A stretch of DNA of 64,000 nucleotides from Cordia subcordata (lineage: Eukaryota > Streptophyta > Magnoliopsida > Boraginales > Cordiaceae): the NCBI GenBank assembly GCA_028554755.1, contig JAPTOF010000012.1, forward strand, positions 1,878,501 to 1,942,500, given 5' to 3'. Shown here piece by piece: positions 36,601-47,331 of this stretch (positions are counted from its first letter, which is position 1; every line of letters begins with the position of its first letter). Under the pieces are notes generated by a model. The model was not told the DNA's origin. It saw only the letters and a list, made by a program, of their open reading frames with translations, and made no database searches. Made by a program: the position numbers and the translations under genes.

Positions 36601-39402
36601 ACCTCATCTTGAAAAATTGAACATTCCCAAGTGTCATGAGATGCTTTAGACTATTGCCAAATACATTGCTGATGTTTACCATATGGAAACTTTACTGCTA
36701 CATCTCCCATTAGTATTTTGCATTGGCATCTGAATATATTATTTCCACATGTTGATGCATGCGTAGCTGCTTTATTGAAAATTCATATCAAGTTTCTTTT
36801 AGATAACATTTGGATGTGTTGGCATCATATTGAAGTGGTAGACAACTCGTATTTAGTGGGGAATGGTGAAAAATTCCATTAGTTGGATGTGTAGTTGCAA
36901 GGCGATGGTAGAACATGATCAAAATGCATGGACAGACTCAGTATTTATGGAGTGATCAAATCATTCCATCTACTCACAAATATCTAATTATTTGTTCAGC
37001 AGAAATCCAAATTCTGTTTGGTCTTTTACTTGTTCATGGTAATCTACTGTGGTAATTGAACCTTGCTGGAAGATATCCCACTTCTGCTGCTGTTGTTGCC
37101 TTGCCAAGTTCTACATGTTTAGAGCTGTAGTTATCCATCCATTTACTATTCAGGCCTGTGATTTTTATATGTTGAATCTGGTGGAGAGCTATCTTCTTAC
37201 ATGTCAAAAAATGTATTGTTGTCGAAATTCCTAACTGGTTTGTATCTGGTTTGTTTATGAGACAGAGAGGATCATGGGCGCCATGAACATGAATCATATT
37301 ATGGAGATCGTGACACTGAAAGCCTAGTCCAGGTAAAAATTCTTCTGGATCTGAATGAAAAGTAACGAGTAGGAATGGTCGGTGGAAAAAGAAACGATGA
37401 AATCGTTTATAACCTTCCACAAGGGCACCTGCCACATCACTAATTGGCATACTGGAAGTTTATGACTCAAGTTTTATATTTCTTTCTGCAGACAATGGAA
37501 CGTTTGGTAGCACCTATTTCTTTGGAGACCCAGAAAGCAACTTCAGATAGTAAATCTGGCAATGTCAAAGATGTTGTTAAAAGACCAGCACCATCAGCAG
37601 GAGGATGTAGAGTTGAAGGTTTTGTACGTGTTAAGAAGGTAAAACTGTATATCAGTTAAAGATGACTGAAGTATGAATAAGCATTCTTCTTCCTAGAAAT
37701 CAACAATACTTTCTACTTGTCTGCTTACCCTCAAATTACATTTGGTAGGCAAAAAGAGTTCAAGGAAGTAGAGAAATTTGATTATACGCTTGACTACATG
37801 TTTTATTTTCTAATTTTAAGTTTTAAATCTAATTTGAATAACTGACGAATTTTTCTCATTAAGTGTTTTCCTGCATGGTTTTACTTGAGGGCTGGATAAA
37901 TGGATTACATGATCTTCTCATATCTAACTGACAGAATTGCTGAAAGATTCCTTTCCAGGATAATTTTGTAATCTTGTCTCGTCTTGCTCTATTCTTTCCT
38001 TATCTCTGATCTTGCTGTCATGATATTAAGCAACAAACTCAAATATGGCTTCTATTTCCCTCTCCCTTGATTGTGCATGGTAGAGGACAAGGAAAGAGAG
38101 AATTTTGAAAAGCAACCATTAGAAATAACAGTAAGTTTAGTAGGAAACTAGACTTTTCAACAAATAATGTTGGGTGTTTAGAAAGCATCACATTTGTATT
38201 TTTTTCTCTATAGCGTGAGTCTCAGGGTTGGGTCTTTCCTTATGCAGGTTCCAGGCAGTCTTGTCATCTCAGCTCGTTCACATTCCCATTCTTTTGATGT
38301 TTCTAAGATGAACATGTCGCATGTCGTTTCCCATTTTTCTTTCGGTAAGAAGATCACTCCAAGGGAGTTGACAGATATGAAGCGACTACTGCCATATCTT
38401 GGTCAAAGTCATGACAGGTTGACTGGAAAATCATATATCTCTAACCCCAGCGACTCAGATTCAAATGTTACTGTAAGGATCTTATAAAATACTGTTGCTG
38501 TCTTTACACTTGAGTGCATTGTCTATCCTGTTCATTGGACTGTCTTATAGCTTTTTTCTTCTAGTGTTTCCTGTATGGTGGTTGAAATCACTAGAAAGAC
38601 ACTGAATATTGTGGTAAAATGTGGGTTCAGCTGTCAATTAATTTTGAACCGGCTCCTTGATCCTTAATTGACTTTTGTTTGTACTCCATAATTGATTAAA
38701 TCTGAATCTTGATTGGTTATAATTGCTGTAGTAATCTTTCATCCTCATTGTAAATTTGCAGATAGAACATTATCTTCAAGTTGTGAAAACAGAGGTGATG
38801 ACAAGATCTTATAAATTACTTGAGGAGTACGAGTACACAGCTCACAGTAGTTTGATCCACAATTTTGATATCCCCGTTGCGAAATTCCATTTTGAGTTAT
38901 CTCCAATGCAGGTCCTACAGCAATCTCTATAAAACTTCTTTCGCTCAATTGCATGTTTTGTATCTGCTTTCTCTGATAGCATTCTCTATACATTTTTTTT
39001 GTAATCAGGTCCTGGTAACAGAAAATTCCAAGTCCTTTTCACATTTCATCACCAATGTCTGTGCCATTATTGGTGGTGTTTTTACCGTAAGTTTTCTCTT
39101 CCGACAGTTCTTTTGTTTCCTCTGCATGTTGATTGTCTCTGCTCACTTTTTTCTTCTGCTTCCTCTCTCTCTCTCTCGCACTCTCTCCCACTTGCTCTCT
39201 CTCTCATTTGGCCTCTCTCTCTCTCTCTCTCTCTCTGTCTTTGTGTCTCTCTCCCCCTCTGTTTTTGGTAATCTTTTGCTATTCGCATAGGAGTCGTTGA
39301 TATCTTTCCTCCTTGCTGTTTCAGGTTGCTGGAATTTTGGACTCAATTTTGCACAACACCATGAGGCTGATGAAGAAAGTTGAGCTAGGGAAGAATTTTT
39401 GA
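30693..39402 (+). CDS. PDIL5-4: Protein disulfide isomerase-like 5-4 (Trx domain inside an ERV41/46-type protein)
   Basis: Fifteen exons: 30693-30733, 31967-32057, 32321-32415, 32964-33021, 33908-34092, 34228-34285, 35392-35432, 35549-35623, 36458-36514, 37266-37332, 37492-37638, 38248-38472, 38762-38911, 39009-39086, 39325-39402. All phases agree, giving 481 aa, about the length of the Arabidopsis protein. The N-terminal cytosolic MVSTSKLKSVDFYRKIPRD precedes a membrane segment (about 30-45, MVAAFFMVFLFGM). The lumenal part holds a thioredoxin fold with active site APWCYWS (about 170): only the first Cys is kept, as in this plant subgroup. A C-terminal ERV/ERGIC domain (SHFSFGKK, DRLTG, FDIPVAKFHFELSPM) ends in a second membrane segment (CAIIGGVFTVAGILDSIL). 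ERV41/46-type proteins cycle between ER and Golgi as cargo receptors. The Trx insert suggests a redox or chaperone role in that traffic. Introns carry a MITE, a duplication and a CT repeat. Confidence 0.92.
31683..31906. mobile_element. Tourist-like MITE in PDIL5-4 intron 1
   Basis: A 224-bp element with 22-bp-class inverted ends (left GGGCTTGTTTGGATTGGC; complement of right GGGCTTGTTTAGATTGGC). TTA duplications flank it at 31680-31682 and 31907-31909. It is the best-preserved copy of the family in the window and lies in an intron, 60 bp before the exon 2 acceptor. Confidence 0.8.
35874..36350. repeat. Tandem duplication in PDIL5-4 intron 8
   Basis: A segment of about 225 bp (35874-36100) is repeated, diverged, at 36137-36350. 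Both copies run from TTTTCCTGATMATTTG through AAAAGATTGCTT to CTCATTCTGTTGTAATTTCT. It is purely intronic and breaks no splice site of the main gene model. Confidence 0.75.
39161..39238. repeat. CT-rich microsatellite in PDIL5-4 intron 14
   Basis: Interrupted (CT)n tracts fill most of the intron. Open frames on both strands here (Leu/Ser-rich and Arg/Glu-rich) are translations of the repeat, not genes. Confidence 0.9.
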
Positions 39403-39774
39403 TAGAAAGATAACTTTGGTCCCCTGTATAGTGGAGAATTGAGTTTACAGACAAGTATTGGTTAGCATATGTTCAATTAATTACTTTATAAAGTGAATTT
39501 TGGTCTCAAATGCATCGAAGCACGGAAAATTTTATCGACATTGGAAACCAGACACAGAAAATGCTAAGAAAGACTTTACAACTTAAGAAGTCTATTTCAG
39601 GTGCTGTTTTATGTTCTCACAAGCTCTTTTTATAGAACGAAGGAGATCAAATGATGGTACCCTATGATACAATTGTTGTGAAATGATTATAATAGTTTAT
39701 CCTGACTTTGCATGGGAAGAAGTCGATGATTTGTCTTCTTTCTTTTTATCTAAATGCTAAAAATGATTCGTTAT

Positions 39775-40923
39775 ATTTAAATTGAATAGGACCCTTTGTA
39801 GTTTATCATAAGTATATATTTAACCTCTATGTTTTTAAAATTAGCTAGTTACTTTCAGCGTTTATCAAAATAGAGGCATACATGCCCGCCATTTGTTTAA
39901 TCTAATAGAAAAAGAAAATATCTTTAATGCCCTTCTAATAAACATGCGCACACAATGAAAAGAATCCCAATCGTTCAAAGATGTATTTCTTCCTGCCATG
40001 GCCGTGAACAGAAACTCCTTGCCGGCGTCTTTTCGGCCCCGAAACGCCATGCCACCACCACGATGAGCTTCCCCGAGTTTCTATAATTGATTTGGTGTGC
40101 TCCGCGTTTGTCGAGAAAACTCCATCATCGTTTCACCATGAAAGCCGCCGATCTGAATCTTTCTTTGCCGCCATCCTTTTTTGATATTCACTTTATGATA
40201 CAGAATTGATATTCAGCAAATCATGAATAGCAACTTGAAGTTGAAGAGAATTTTGGTTCCATTACCCGTATGGATCGGTTTCCTACTTCTTCTGGTCTTC
40301 AAGGCGAGTTAGCTATGTGTCTCGAGTCTTTAATTGTGTTTGTTAAGCCTAAACTCTCTTTGATTATAATGTTTAATGTTGATATATTAATGCAGAATGA
40401 TTCGCCGGCTTGTAGTACATTGTATTGGGTGCTTAACTTATTGGAAATACATCAAGTCCCTTAGCAAACAACTGATTTATGCTTAATATTGGGCTTTCTT
40501 GATATTCATGTTCCATTTTTTTTTTTCCCAGTTTTCACTGGCACTTGAAGTTTTTTGGTACGAATGTTTTGTTAAATTATACAAAGAAAGTAAGAAGAGG
40601 AGGCCAGCGGGGAATAATGAATCAGAGAATGAAGAAAAGAAGATGAAAGATGAAGAACAAAACGTTGAGGAAGAAGATGAAGAGCAAGGGCCGTTTTGGG
40701 CCGTTAAAAAATCTTTTTATGTGTAAATATACCATTTTTCCTTCAAAAATCGCATTTAAGGCACGTGAGTGTCACCTCCCGTCAAAATGGATGGAAAAAA
40801 TGACGAAAGGAGATAATGTGCTTTTATTTTGATAAACGTAAAGAATAACTAGCTAATTTTAAAATTACAAGGGGTAAATATACATTTATAATAAATTACA
40901 AGGGAGTTTTGTACAATTTACCC
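39775..40923. mobile_element. MULE-like element with long inverted ends and internal ORF fragments
   Basis: Inverted repeats of about 86 bp pair 39792-39879 with 40819-40904, sharing TTTATCAAAATA, AACTAGCTAATTTTAAAA and GGTAAATATA-type blocks. The right end extends to a CCC at 40923 (complement GGGTAAATTGTACAAAAC), a form common to plant Mutator-like ends. No clean target duplication is found. The 0.9-kb interior is GC-richer than its flanks. It contains a frame starting ATG at 40224 (hydrophobic stretch VWIGFLLLLVF), a spliceable continuation, an acidic Lys/Glu-rich frame at about 40530-40726, and a minus-strand frame 39865-40050. None is a recognised family. It could be a Pack-MULE holding captured exons. 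Confidence 0.5.
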
Positions 40924-41647
40924 TTATAATTTTATGAGAAGAGCCAAGTTTTGATATAGTTAGTTTTAACTTTGGATTAAAAAGAGACTACTGGTCATAT
41001 TTGATATATACACATACATATACACATATTATGTTAATGTTAAGGCACTTCCTAATTACAGTGTGCTTACGACTAGAAGAGGCAACTTTCGATGGAAATA
41101 AGTGACATTTGATCGAAATAAGTGATGTCATGTTACTAATATTTGTTTTTCGAAGGCAGCGTTGAGATTATTTGTTGATCAAATTCATTTTGGGGCAAGA
41201 GACAATGCTGATTAATTCAAAACAGATTTAGGAATCGATACTCTTCTAATATCATCTCACTGTCAATAACATGTATTTCTAAAATAAGCATAATCTAATA
41301 ATTGACAAGTTAATTGGCACACTTATTGACTTCTATATAAATATATACTAAACAAAATCCCTGCTGTCTTAGCATTTTTTTATATTTCTCAATCATTAAC
41401 GCAATTTTCTTCAATCATCTACACATTTTCTCTTGGTGTGGTAAAATATCAATAATCTAACATGTGACTACCTGTGAGTTCGTATGTACCTCAACCCGTA
41501 TTATCCCACCCTTTTTAGTTTCCTACGTTCTTCATAAAATGCCCTTAACTTTTGCCACATTGTTGGTAGACTCTTGATAGAGTGTTATATGCCGACCCAA
41601 CTCGGAGCTGTTGAGAAATTATTGCTTTATTGAGAACTGCGTCCATC
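40924..41647. other. Intergenic, promoter side of the CPCGKGY gene
   Basis: AT-rich, with no coding evidence. The proximal promoter of the gene starting at 41750 lies at its right end. Confidence 0.4.
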
Positions 41648-41654
41648 TATAAAA
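41648..41654 (+). promoter_or_regulatory. TATA box
   Basis: TATAAAA in context CATCTATAAAAAGGG lies about 100 nt before the ATG at 41750. The spacing predicts a leader of about 70 nt, ending in an A-rich stretch. Confidence 0.65.
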
Positions 41655-41749
41655 AGGGCCGAATAGAGCCAGAGTTTGCTTGGCGCGTTTCATATTCGAA
41701 AAACAGTTGAGAATAACCACCAGAGAGGAAAAAAAAAAAACAGAGAGAG

Positions 41750-43135
41750 ATGAGTTATCAAGACCCAAAGCTGTTTGATGAAATCCAAGAACTAGAACAT
41801 GGTGGCAGTCTTGAATCCGGCGCCCTCCACCGCCTTGCCATGCTCCATCTCAACCCCACCACCACGCCCACAGCCGCAGCCACTACTACTAAGAAGCCTC
41901 GTGGCACCAAATTCGGTAAATGCAGCCAATGCGGCACCATCAAGAGACCTTCACCCTTGTCGTCATCCAAGAACGCCACCAACAACGCTGCCGCAGATGG
42001 TGGTGGCAACCACCAAGACTTCCAAGACACTACCACCAAAGAGCTTCCACCCCCCAATGCTGCTGCCACCACTTTTGACATCATAACGTCACCACCACCT
42101 TCTTCAAACACTACGCTGCCGCCACTTCACCGTTCACTCTCTGAACCAATCTACTCTGAAGAGACCCAAAACGCTGAAGCATCGAAGGCACAAGAAATCT
42201 TTTCTTTAGCCTCTGTTGGTCAATTATGCAACCCTCTTTCGCCTGAAAATTCCAAGACTGGCGGTACTACTTCACCATCACCATCTCCGGCAGTGGCCTC
42301 ACTGCCGCCTCTTCCGCCGCCTCTCCGCCGGACTATGTCTGAGCCCACTGCAGCAGATCCTCACGGGTTGGTTGTTGCAGCCACCACCCCGCCACCACCT
42401 CCGGCGCCAAGATCAGTTAAAAGATCCCCAGTTTCTGAAGAGAGTCCTGACTCAAAGGTATGTAATATTTGGTCAAAAACTCACTTGCAACTCAATTATA
42501 TTGAATTTGGGTTAAAGGGTACTGAGTCTTTTTGAATTGATTGCAGAGGTTGAAGAGAATAAAGGAGAGGGTGAAAGAGATGAGCCAGTGGTGGGGCGAA
42601 GTCCTGCACGAGGAAGATGAAGACTTCGGCTCTGAAGAAAATAACAGTCCTACCAATCCCAAGGTTTGGATTCTATCCTCCACGATAATGCCAATTCTTA
42701 TTATTAGTTAAGTTCCAATGCACGAAACTCCCGTTATGTGTAGGGTCGGGAAGGGTCAAAAAGTTTCATGCAGCATAGCATTCTTGAAGAATTAAGTTAT
42801 TGACATGATTCTTTCATCTTTTATTAAAATATTTATTCTTGTTTCTCTTTAAATTAGATGCTTGTTTACTTTTTCGGATATTGATTTAGCTAGTTCAAAG
42901 AAAAAAGATTAGTATTCAAGAAAAGTATAGTTTATTTTACGAGAAAAGAAATCTGTGTTTTCACTATCGTTGATATGGTTCTTTTCTATTGCAGGTTGAG
43001 CCTGAGAATCAACATGAGGAAGCTGTCTGGGTTGAGAAGCAAGGGGAGGGCTTAGTGATTCACTTCAAGTGTCCCTGTGGCAAAGGTTATGGGATCTTCC
43101 TCATTGGAAACAATTGTTACTACAAACTGATGTAA
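41750..43135 (+). CDS. Plant-specific protein of unknown function, Pro-rich with a C-terminal Cys/Tyr motif
   Basis: Three exons, 41750-42457, 42547-42663 and 42995-43135, all phase 0, giving 321 aa. A short acidic/His-containing N terminus (MSYQDPKLFDEIQELEHGG) leads to a CSQCGT pair near residue 62. A long low-complexity Pro/Ser/Thr/Ala region follows, with two related phospho-site-like motifs (LHRSLSEP near 126 and LRRTMSEP near 198). Next come a basic-then-acidic helix-like segment (RLKRIKERVKEMSQWWGEVLHEEDEDFG) and the conserved-looking end GLVIHFKCPCGKGYGIFL plus NCYYKLM. I recognise that C terminus as typical of a small uncharacterised angiosperm family but know no function. The CxxC and CPC cysteines could bind metal (inference). 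No signal peptide or membrane span. A TATA box is present upstream. Confidence 0.85.
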
Positions 43136-44232
43136 TCCTATCTTGTAGTGTGGCAATCTGTTAGGATTTATCAGCTCTCTTTTGTCAATTAGAAGAGAAA
43201 TCTGAAGAAGAAAAAAGTTTGAGGTAGTACTTCAAATGATCGGGTTGTTATGATCGTTTATGTTCGATGTATTTTACATGTCAGGATCATACTTTCAGGT
43301 AGTGTTAACCGATGTATAAACTAGTGTACGTGGTAACTGTGTTTCAGAATGCTGATTATTTTAGGATGTCATGTGTATGCAGTCCTTGTTAGGAAGACTT
43401 AGTAGTTTTCAATTGTGTCGTGCCTTTCCATCTATGAAAGGTCCTTTTTCCTTTCCTTATTAGCTGTTGTTGAAACCATGGTTCCTTGGATGAAGGATGG
43501 AAGTATATTGCAGAGTTCTTTTACTGAACCTACCAATGAATGATTCAAATACTCTCTTTCTGATATTGTCTCTGCAAAATTCATGATTTGGTACTCGAAG
43601 TCATGGATCATTACTTCACTTCTGCTGTCAGATGTGATCTATTTAGTTATATCTTGATTGTTCCAATTCCATAAAATGGTTTATCCTCTTTCGCTGTGCT
43701 TGGGATTCCTCTTTCGAATGTTGATTTTGCTGAAATGGAAGTAGTTTGCTACCTCTCTGGTTTCAACTCTTCAATATAGCCAGAGACTAACAGGAATTTA
43801 TGAACAAAGGCACCATATGAAGCAGGGTAGATGATGCAGATATATACTCCTATGTACTGTTGTCTCATGTCTGAGTTATTTGGACTGGTTGTCTCATGTC
43901 TGAGTTATTTGGACTGGCATTCAAATCACAAGCTGAGGTGAAAATCATTGAGAAAAGATGGGAAAAGGAACATGAATAGAAGGATATAGCCAGAAGCCTT
44001 CAACTCTGTAACCATGCATTTCTGTATACATTTTTCATACACAAAAAGTAAATAGCCAGGACAAAGTTTACACAACAATCAGTTTATTTTTCAATCATAT
44101 CAGATTGATACGAACCACATTGGCCTTGGAATGCCAATCAAATCCACTGTGATAAAGCTCGGAAAAATCATATAGAACAAAACCTATGAAATAAAAAACA
44201 CTGAGAGAATACAATTCATGCAGATTCCATGA
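43136..44232. other. Convergent intergenic region
   Basis: It lies between the 3' ends of the CPCGKGY gene (plus) and the ENODL gene (minus). It should hold both 3' UTRs. The only distinct feature is a 29-bp duplication at 43860. Confidence 0.5.
43860..43917. repeat. 29-bp perfect tandem duplication
   Basis: Two adjacent identical units beginning TTGTCTCATGTCTGAG lie at 43860-43888 and 43889-43917. Confidence 0.95.
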
Positions 44233-45060
44233 TTAGAAAACTAGGAGGAGGTATGAACCAATAAAAGCTCCAACTGAACCAATGAAGTTCATGGCAATTG
44301 TAGAAGCACCGCTTGGAGGAGGAGTTAAGTCAGAAGGAGCTGGAGTCGTGTAGGGTGGTGAAGGGGCCTCTTCACCGGTAGGAGCTGGAGAAGGAGGCAT
44401 CTCTACTGGTGGTGCTAGAGGGGGAGATGTAATTGTTGCATTAGGAGGAGGAGCTAATGTTGTTACATTAGTAGGGGGAGGGGCTAATATTGTTTGGTGG
44501 TTGCTGGAATTGCGCGCGCTTCTATCTGCCATGACAATCACTGTTAACTTCTCATTCTTTTGGCAATTCTCCTTAATGCCGCTTATGAAGCAGTGAGGAC
44601 CAGAATGGTTAAACTGGAATACGGTGTGACCATCAGTATACTTCTCTAGAGGAGTTTCTGTGTTGCAATTGGTGTAGTCCTCTTTTGAAACATGAAGCAC
44701 AGAGTCTTTGTCAGCTGGATAAGCAAACACTGCAATAGAAATAGAGGAAAACAGGTTAAAAGATGCTACCTCAAAGCATAGAAGAACTACTTTTCTTCTT
44801 TATGGGGCTACAAATACGAGTACTCAAAACAAATCAGCTGCAAGATTGATCAACTTACACAAGGTATCGCCAATTTGAAACCGACTCTTCTCTGCCCACT
44901 GATTGTAGCTGTTCGCGTTAGGGTCACTCGGAACAGCCCAGCCTGTGGATCCTCCAACCTTGAATTCATATGCATTGCTTTTCTGGAACATCAGAACAAG
45001 AATTAGAATTCCAAAAGCATGGAAGATCTCCTTATACGATGTTGGCGTAGGGCGAGCCAT
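44233..45060 (-). CDS. Early nodulin-like protein (GPI-anchored phytocyanin-like, no copper ligands)
   Basis: Two exons on the minus strand, 45060-44859 and 44729-44233, give 232 aa with an intron in the usual phytocyanin position (GDTL|LFAY). A signal peptide covers residues 1 to about 30 (AFGILILVLMFQKSNA). The cupredoxin-like domain spans about 31-130 (YEFKVGGSTGWAVP, NQWAEKSRFQIGD, VLHVSKEDYTNC, GPHCFISGIKENC). The expected type-1 copper ligands are absent: the His before VLHV, the Cys after FI, and the following His and Gln/Met are all replaced, as is usual in ENODL proteins. A Pro/Ala/Ser/Thr-rich arabinogalactan-like stretch (about 142-205) and a hydrophobic C-terminal tail (FIGSVGAFIGSYLLLVF) predict a GPI anchor at the plasma membrane. 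Its role is probably in cell wall or membrane signalling. The exact ENODL number cannot be assigned. Confidence 0.9.
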
Positions 45061-46364
45061 TGGAATGGAAGTGGATAGTAGTTTGAACTAGCTGATTTGG
45101 CTGAAGCTACTCAGGCTATAAAAAATGTTGCAGGATGAGAGGTATATGTAGGCCAAGCTACATGATCTTTACAAAAGCTGTGACAGTGAAGCTTTTGTCT
45201 GTCTTTTTGTTATTCCTTCCTTTCAGGTTTCTTAAACTTTCAGTGGAGATTTTAAAAATTATAGCTGGGCTGGTCTTGAGCTCTTTTTGGTAACATATTC
45301 TTGAGTTTCTATACTTTACTTGACTAGTATCAAGAATCTTCTTAACTTCTGCTTTGAGTAATACCATCCAACAAAGAGTAATAGAAATATAACCCCTTTT
45401 ATGATGGGAGCATCGGATCACACAACCTGGCACAGCTTCATCTTTATAGCTTGACATAGGCTATTTGACATGCATCCTTTGAGAATGGCAGCAGTTCAAG
45501 GTAGGAAACTCAGAACACATTTTTGTTAAGTCTTCCTTCTAACTAATTGGATCGCATGATCTTTTGATTATAATCGTCAATCAAAAGGGATAAACATCCG
45601 TCATTGTTCGTCTTTTATTCAAAACTAATACATAAAGGGAAATACTTCCATCCGCCCATCAGGTCGTCTTAGTCGGAACCAAGTATATAATGCCATATTA
45701 GCACGAAGCGCTTCAGTTTAAATTTAATTTATTAGGTTTGAATGAAGATCAGATCATGACAAGTTCTGTAAAGGGGATGAACATCAATAGTTGACGTTCA
45801 CCATACTCAACATTTAATACGAAACATTCTTTTTTGATTCACCGGATTAGAGTCTTTCCCTTAAATTGCACGCACGAAAGACTTGCTATGCTAACAGGGC
45901 TACCGCCGCTGGCACTGTAGACTGATCTAACTTGATTTCTTTCTGACTGTCAAATCATGTAATATCTGGATTGGAAAACTCTTTGGACAGCACGATCATT
46001 TTCGGCAATGAACCAACAAGATTGCTGAACCTGTAGGACCCATATCTAGGCTCCAAGTTCACAAGTAACCTACCAGCTTGAGTTAAATTGAGAGTTACAA
46101 CCTTGTACTGCTGCATTACAATGTCTGCTTGCTACAGATTTGCTGTTGGAAAATGGAAACAGAGTTACAACCTACTAGCACTACATTACTTATTTCTATA
46201 CCTTGTATGAGTGTTTCTTAGCCAAACTTGAAGTTTTATCTGCATTATTGTATTAGGTGTAAGAAGGTAAGGAATCTATCATACTCATGGTCCGATGATC
46301 AAATTGAGATATTTTTAATTCGTAGCTGAACGATTAAATAAAGATAGTTTTATAATTTTGACTA
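45061..46364. other. Intergenic, promoter side of ENODL
   Basis: No coding region or element is supported. Open frames here (e.g. 45158-45457 minus) have no domain. The ENODL promoter should lie just above 45060. Confidence 0.4.
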
Positions 46365-46441
46365 TGTACTAATACAATAAATAAATATACAAATATCCTC
46401 TCTATAAATTTAAACTTTTATATGCGGCGATAATTCTAACG
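46365..46441 (+). mobile_element. Solo LTR of the miniature LTR family
   Basis: A 77-bp match to the LTRs at 18021 and 61975. It starts TGTACTAATACAATAAATAA, includes ATATCCTCTCTATAAATTTAAACTTTTA, and ends in GATAATTCTAAC. The downstream primer-site position is degraded (CGGTATAATAG). No second LTR is found. Confidence 0.6.
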
Positions 46442-46539
46442 CGGTATAATAGTCTAGAAATCAAATACTCTTAGAATTGAAACTCACCGTCTTGTTTAAC
46501 ACATTAAAATTGTCTACGTACAAAGGTTCAAAAAACAAA

Positions 46540-46945
46540 CCCCGGCCTACATGTGAGCGAACGCGTTGTTCAACTCATTACAACAATCATTTGAACAAAA
46601 TCGAAATTCTTCGATCACACGACTTGGTAAGTGAATCGACACAATTGACCAAAGTAGTCAAGGCTTTTCATGCACACAATTGTTTTAGCAAAATCAAATT
46701 ATTTGATCACACAGGTCGGTAATTCAGACAGTTGACCAAAGTAGTCAAAGCTTTTCATAAGCGTGTCGTTAAACTCGTTTCAACAAAATCAAAATTCTTT
46801 GATTACACATCTACATAGTCGGTGAGTAAATTGAGTTAATTGACCAAAGTAGTCAAGGCTTTTCACAATTTCTTCAATTACAAGACAATGTGAGTTGGTA
46901 AGTGAATTGAGACAATAAATCGAAATAATCAAAACTTTTCACACA
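46540..46945. repeat. Imperfect tandem repeat of about 80-110 bp, four copies
   Basis: Each copy carries AACAAAATCAAAATTCTTTG-like sequence, then a GGTAAGTGAATYGA-like segment, then TTGACCAAAGTAGTCAAGGC plus TTTTCA. The last block occurs at about 46645, 46732 and 46840, and diverged near 46912. No coding potential is evident. Confidence 0.7.
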
Positions 46946-47230
46946 CACAAAAAAAAAAAAAATCAAACATGTTATTTAACTTGTTAGAACAAAATCAAAA
47001 TTCATAAATCGCGTAGTCTTTTTTCACGAAGCTTTACAACCAACAATCTTTTTGTACTTCCATTTTACTTTTGTCAATAAATTACACAGGCGAGAAAGAG
47101 AGAGAAGACTACAAACACAAAGTCTTGCATTAACTTCAAAAAACGCATTAAACGACCATTGTTAGACTGCATACGGTGTACACGTTTGTGAGTTGAGGGG
47201 GTAAAAGTGGGGGGGGGGGGTAAAAAAGTG

Positions 47231-47331
47231 GGGTTATTTTTATTTTTAACCTTATTTTTTAATTTGCTTCCAAAAATAACCCAGTTTTGAGGGGAGTAGC
47301 AAAAGTAAACTTTTCGAACTTATGAAGTTCG
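47231..47331 (+). repeat. Left terminal inverted repeat of the MULE
   Basis: It begins GGGTTATTTTTATTTTTAAC, passes through AATAACCCAGTTTTGAGGGG, and ends at the first CGAACTTATGAAGTTCG palindrome. It pairs with 54990-55091 on the other strand with few mismatches. The flanking TAAAAAAGTG is at 47221-47230. Confidence 0.92.

Noticed and set aside
39082..39454. Arg/Glu-rich and Leu/Ser-rich frames on both strands
   Set aside because: They are translations of the CT microsatellite in PDIL5-4 intron 14.
41758..42515. Alternative-frame ORFs across the CPCGKGY gene
   Set aside because: They are shadows of the Pro/Thr-rich first exon; only the frame from 41750 splices on to conserved exons.
44233..45060. 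Functional copper plastocyanin or uclacyanin
   Set aside because: The His, Cys, His and Gln/Met ligand positions are all substituted, so the early-nodulin-like class fits better.
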